This document shows, piece by piece, positions 5,856 through 7,835 of a stretch of 7,835 nt of DNA. A program made the position numbers and the translations under genes. This DNA is from Acidobacteriaceae bacterium (lineage in GTDB: Bacteria > Acidobacteriota > Terriglobia > Terriglobales > Acidobacteriaceae): positions 1-7,835 of the forward strand of contig PLHN01000180.1 of assembly GCA_003139975.1 (NCBI GenBank), read 5' to 3'. The notes beneath the pieces were generated by a model. That model did no database searches and was not told where the DNA came from. It saw only the letters and a program-made list of their open reading frames with translations. The number at the start of each line of letters is the position of its first letter. Within the stretch, counting starts at the first letter, position 1.

Positions 5856-7781
5856 ATGCAAACCGCCAAGACTGACTCTTGTGTAGCGTGCCATCCACCC
5901 CGAACTTATGATTCCAACCTGGGGCGAACTTGTCATTCCGGCCGAAGGGAGGAATCTGCTTTTGGCCGGGCATTAACGGGTTTCACAGGTTTCCTCATCG
6001 TTTTGGCCTCTACGTTTGTCGCCGCCAGCGCGCCGCCGGCGGTGTCGAATGCCGATCCGCATCGCTTCCTGGACGACATCAAAGCACTGACGACGCCCGC
6101 AATGGAAGGGCGCGGGAATGGCAGCAAGGGGTTGACGCGAGCGCGTCATCTCATCGAAAAACGGTACAAGGACCTGGGCCTCGAGCCGGCGGGCGTGAAT
6201 GGATCGTACTTGCAGCCGTTCACGCTGATCACGGGCGCGCAATTGAAAGGGAAGAACGAATTTGCGGTGGTGACGGGGGGCAAGAAGCGCGAACTCAAGG
6301 CAAAGCAGGAATTCGTTCCTTTCAGCTTTTCATCTTCGGGATCGGCGCAGGGAGCGATTGTGTTCGCGGGCTATGGCGCCACGGCGGACGAATTCCAGTA
6401 CGACGACTACGCCGGAATCGACGTCAAAGACAAGATTGTCGTGGTGCTCCGCTACGAACCGCCGTCGTTTGCCGTGAAGGAAGGCAATCACGGGATGACG
6501 CGGCACTCGCAGTTGGTGACGAAGGCGATCAATGCGCGCAATCATGGCGCGAAGGCGCTGGTGCTGGTGAGTGGAAAGCTGGGCGAGGGTGAAGAAGATC
6601 TTTTGACGCGCTTCGGCAGCGTGAGCGGGCCGGAGGACATCGGCATCATTTTCGCGCAGGTGAAGAACGATGTGGCGGCGGAATGGCTGAAGGCGGCAGG
6701 GAAGTCGCTGGCGGAGATGCAGAAGCAGATCGACGAGTCGTCGAAGCCGGCGTCGTTCGAGGTGGGCGGAAGTCAAAGCGCGGCAGTAACTGTCAGCATC
6801 AAAACCACGCGCGCCACCGTGGATAACGTGCTGGCATATCTTCCTGGCAAGAGCGATGAATACGTGATCATTGGCGCGCACTACGATCATCTCGGGCGGG
6901 GGAATTTCGATTCCCTGGCGCCCTCGCAGATTGGGCAGATCCATCCCGGTGCGGATGACAACGGGTCCGGCACGGCGGGGGTTCTGGAACTGGCGCGAAT
7001 CATGGCTCCGCTGAAAGGCCAGTTGCAGCGCGGCATTCTGTTCGAGTCATTTGCAGGCGAAGAGTTGGGATTGCTGGGATCGGCAGCATGGGTGAAGGAT
7101 CCGACGCGGCCGCTCGATAAAGCCGTGGCCATGCTGAATATGGACATGATCGGCCGCATCAAAAATGAGAAAGTCTATATTGGCGGCATTGGAACCGGTT
7201 CGACATTGAAGACCGCAGTCGAGCAGGCCGCGGCGAACTCGGGATTCAAGATCGAGTATTCGCCGGGCGGATATTCGTCGAGCGATCACACTTCTTTTGT
7301 CGCGAAGAAGATTCCGGTGCTGTTTTTCTTTTCCGGGCTGCATGCCGATTATCACAAGCCTTCCGATACCTGGGACAAGATCGATCCGGAACCAGCGGCG
7401 CGCTTGCTCGGCGTGGTGGCGTCAACGGCTGAACAACTGGCGGACGCGCCGGAGCGCCCGGCATTTCAAGTCGTCGCTGAAGATAAGCCGGCTGGCGGAT
7501 CGGGTTCAGGCGGATACGGGCCCTACTTCGGATCGATTCCGGATTTCGGGCAAGTCGAAAATGGCGTGAAGTTTTCGGATGTCAGGCCGGCGTCGCCCGC
7601 TGCAAAAGCCGGACTCAAGGCTGGCGATATCCTGGTTGAATTTGGCGGGAAGCCGATCAAAAACCTGTACGACTTCACCGATGCATTGCGCCGGAGCAAG
7701 ATCGGCCAGGTGGTTGAGGTGAAGGTGCTGCGCGATGGTCAGCCCGTCACGGCGTCGGTAAAGCTCGAACAACGCAAGTGA
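5856..7781 (+). CDS. Secreted M28 family zinc peptidase with C-terminal PDZ domain
   Basis: 641 aa from the ATG at 5856. A hydrophobic export segment ALTGFTGFLIVLAS (39-52), ending in AASA, follows an unusually long N-terminal region. PHRFLDDIKALTTPAMEGRG begins the mature part. A PA-like insert contains GAIVFAGYG (166-174) and KDKIVVVLRYEP. The M28 catalytic set is complete: GAHYDHLG (H342), GADDNGSG (D368, bridging), AGEELGL (E402 catalytic base, E403 ligand), NMDMIGR (D430) and SSDHTSF (H478). This predicts a di-zinc aminopeptidase-like enzyme acting outside the cytoplasm. After a Gly/Ser linker (about 546-555) comes a PDZ domain (about 563-639; SPAAKAGLKAGDILVEFGGKP). Substrate is unknown. 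No Shine-Dalgarno precedes the start. Residues 26-36 are encoded by a repeat copy, so the N-terminus is the least certain part; no ATG, GTG or TTG lies in frame between 5859 and 6002. Confidence 0.9.
   Translation: MQTAKTDSCVACHPPRTYDSNLGRTCHSGRREESAFGRALTGFTGFLIVLASTFVAASAPPAVSNADPHRFLDDIKALTTPAMEGRGNGSKGLTRARHLIEKRYKDLGLEPAGVNGSYLQPFTLITGAQLKGKNEFAVVTGGKKRELKAKQEFVPFSFSSSGSAQGAIVFAGYGATADEFQYDDYAGIDVKDKIVVVLRYEPPSFAVKEGNHGMTRHSQLVTKAINARNHGAKALVLVSGKLGEGEEDLLTRFGSVSGPEDIGIIFAQVKNDVAAEWLKAAGKSLAEMQKQIDESSKPASFEVGGSQSAAVTVSIKTTRATVDNVLAYLPGKSDEYVIIGAHYDHLGRGNFDSLAPSQIGQIHPGADDNGSGTAGVLELARIMAPLKGQLQRGILFESFAGEELGLLGSAAWVKDPTRPLDKAVAMLNMDMIGRIKNEKVYIGGIGTGSTLKTAVEQAAANSGFKIEYSPGGYSSSDHTSFVAKKIPVLFFFSGLHADYHKPSDTWDKIDPEPAARLLGVVASTAEQLADAPERPAFQVVAEDKPAGGSGSGGYGPYFGSIPDFGQVENGVKFSDVRPASPAAKAGLKAGDILVEFGGKPIKNLYDFTDALRRSKIGQVVEVKVLRDGQPVTASVKLEQRK
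5931..5963 (+). repeat. Repeat copy within the 5' coding part of the peptidase gene
   Basis: TGTCATTCCGGCCGAAGGGA followed by GGAATCTGCTTTT. The second half matches both arms of the terminator stem at 5755-5799, and the first half resembles the CATTCTGAGCG unit in imuB. It is read as CHSGRREESAF, the same codon phase as HSERN in imuB. Confidence 0.68.
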
Positions 7782-7800
7782 GCAGAGTTCCAGCCCCGCC

Positions 7801-7821
7801 CCGCGGGCGAGGCGCCCGCGG
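7801..7821. repeat. GC-rich perfect hairpin after the peptidase gene
   Basis: CCGCGGGCG-AGG-CGCCCGCGG, a perfect 9-bp stem with a 3-nt loop, starts 19 nt after the stop codon. Outer GTTCC (7787-7791) and GGAAC (7820-7824) may extend it loosely. No T run follows, so a repeat element or mRNA 3'-end stabiliser is more likely than a classical terminator. Confidence 0.55.
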
Positions 7822-7835
7822 AACTGCCGCCAAGG

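Noticed and set aside
5880..5897. CVACH (CxxCH) near the peptidase N-terminus as a haem c site
   Set aside because: It lies before the export segment, is single, and no cytochrome features follow; chance occurrence.
5930..6592. Plus-strand open frame overlapping the peptidase gene in another phase
   Set aside because: The overlapping frame encodes conserved M28/PA sequence; this one does not resemble any family.

Overview
The window looks like a chromosomal segment of a GC-rich member of the Acidobacteriota (Koribacter/Terriglobia-like). This is inferred from gene content and protein style (a leftward imuA-imuB-dnaE2 cassette with a PDIDLDLPSGDERE-type DnaE2 active site, a YXWGXW-repeat exported protein, a secreted M28 peptidase with a PDZ tail) and from many short palindromic repeats. 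No rRNA, tRNA, CRISPR array or transposase is visible.

Left half (about 1-4390, minus strand): an inducible-mutagenesis operon read right to left. A promoter (TTGACA, 17-bp spacer, TAACGT) precedes imuA, a RecA-like ATPase. After 19 nt comes imuB, a catalytically dead Y-family polymerase with a beta-clamp motif. After another 23 nt comes dnaE2, an error-prone DNA polymerase III alpha subunit, of which the first 528 codons are present before the window ends. By family knowledge ImuA, ImuB and DnaE2 form a mutasome that carries out translesion synthesis and damage-induced mutagenesis. DnaE2 supplies catalysis, and ImuB is the adaptor to the clamp.

Middle (about 4388-4622): a 5' region without a gene, holding the 5' side of the divergent neighbour. 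Right half (plus strand): an exported YXWGXW-repeat protein with a Gln-rich tail (4623-5720), a repeat-derived stem-loop with a T run that looks like its terminator (5755-5807), a close-to-consensus promoter (5817-5845), and a secreted zinc M28 peptidase with a C-terminal PDZ domain (5856-7781). The window ends in a GC-rich perfect hairpin.

The most unusual feature is that at least three different palindromic repeat elements appear to have entered protein-coding sequence without breaking the frame: one near the C-terminus of ImuA and two in ImuB. A related repeat lies in the N-terminal region of the peptidase. The H-S-(E/G)-R part of that repeat is read in the same phase in both proteins. This resembles the protein-invading palindromic elements known from Rickettsia, here concentrated in a mutagenesis operon.
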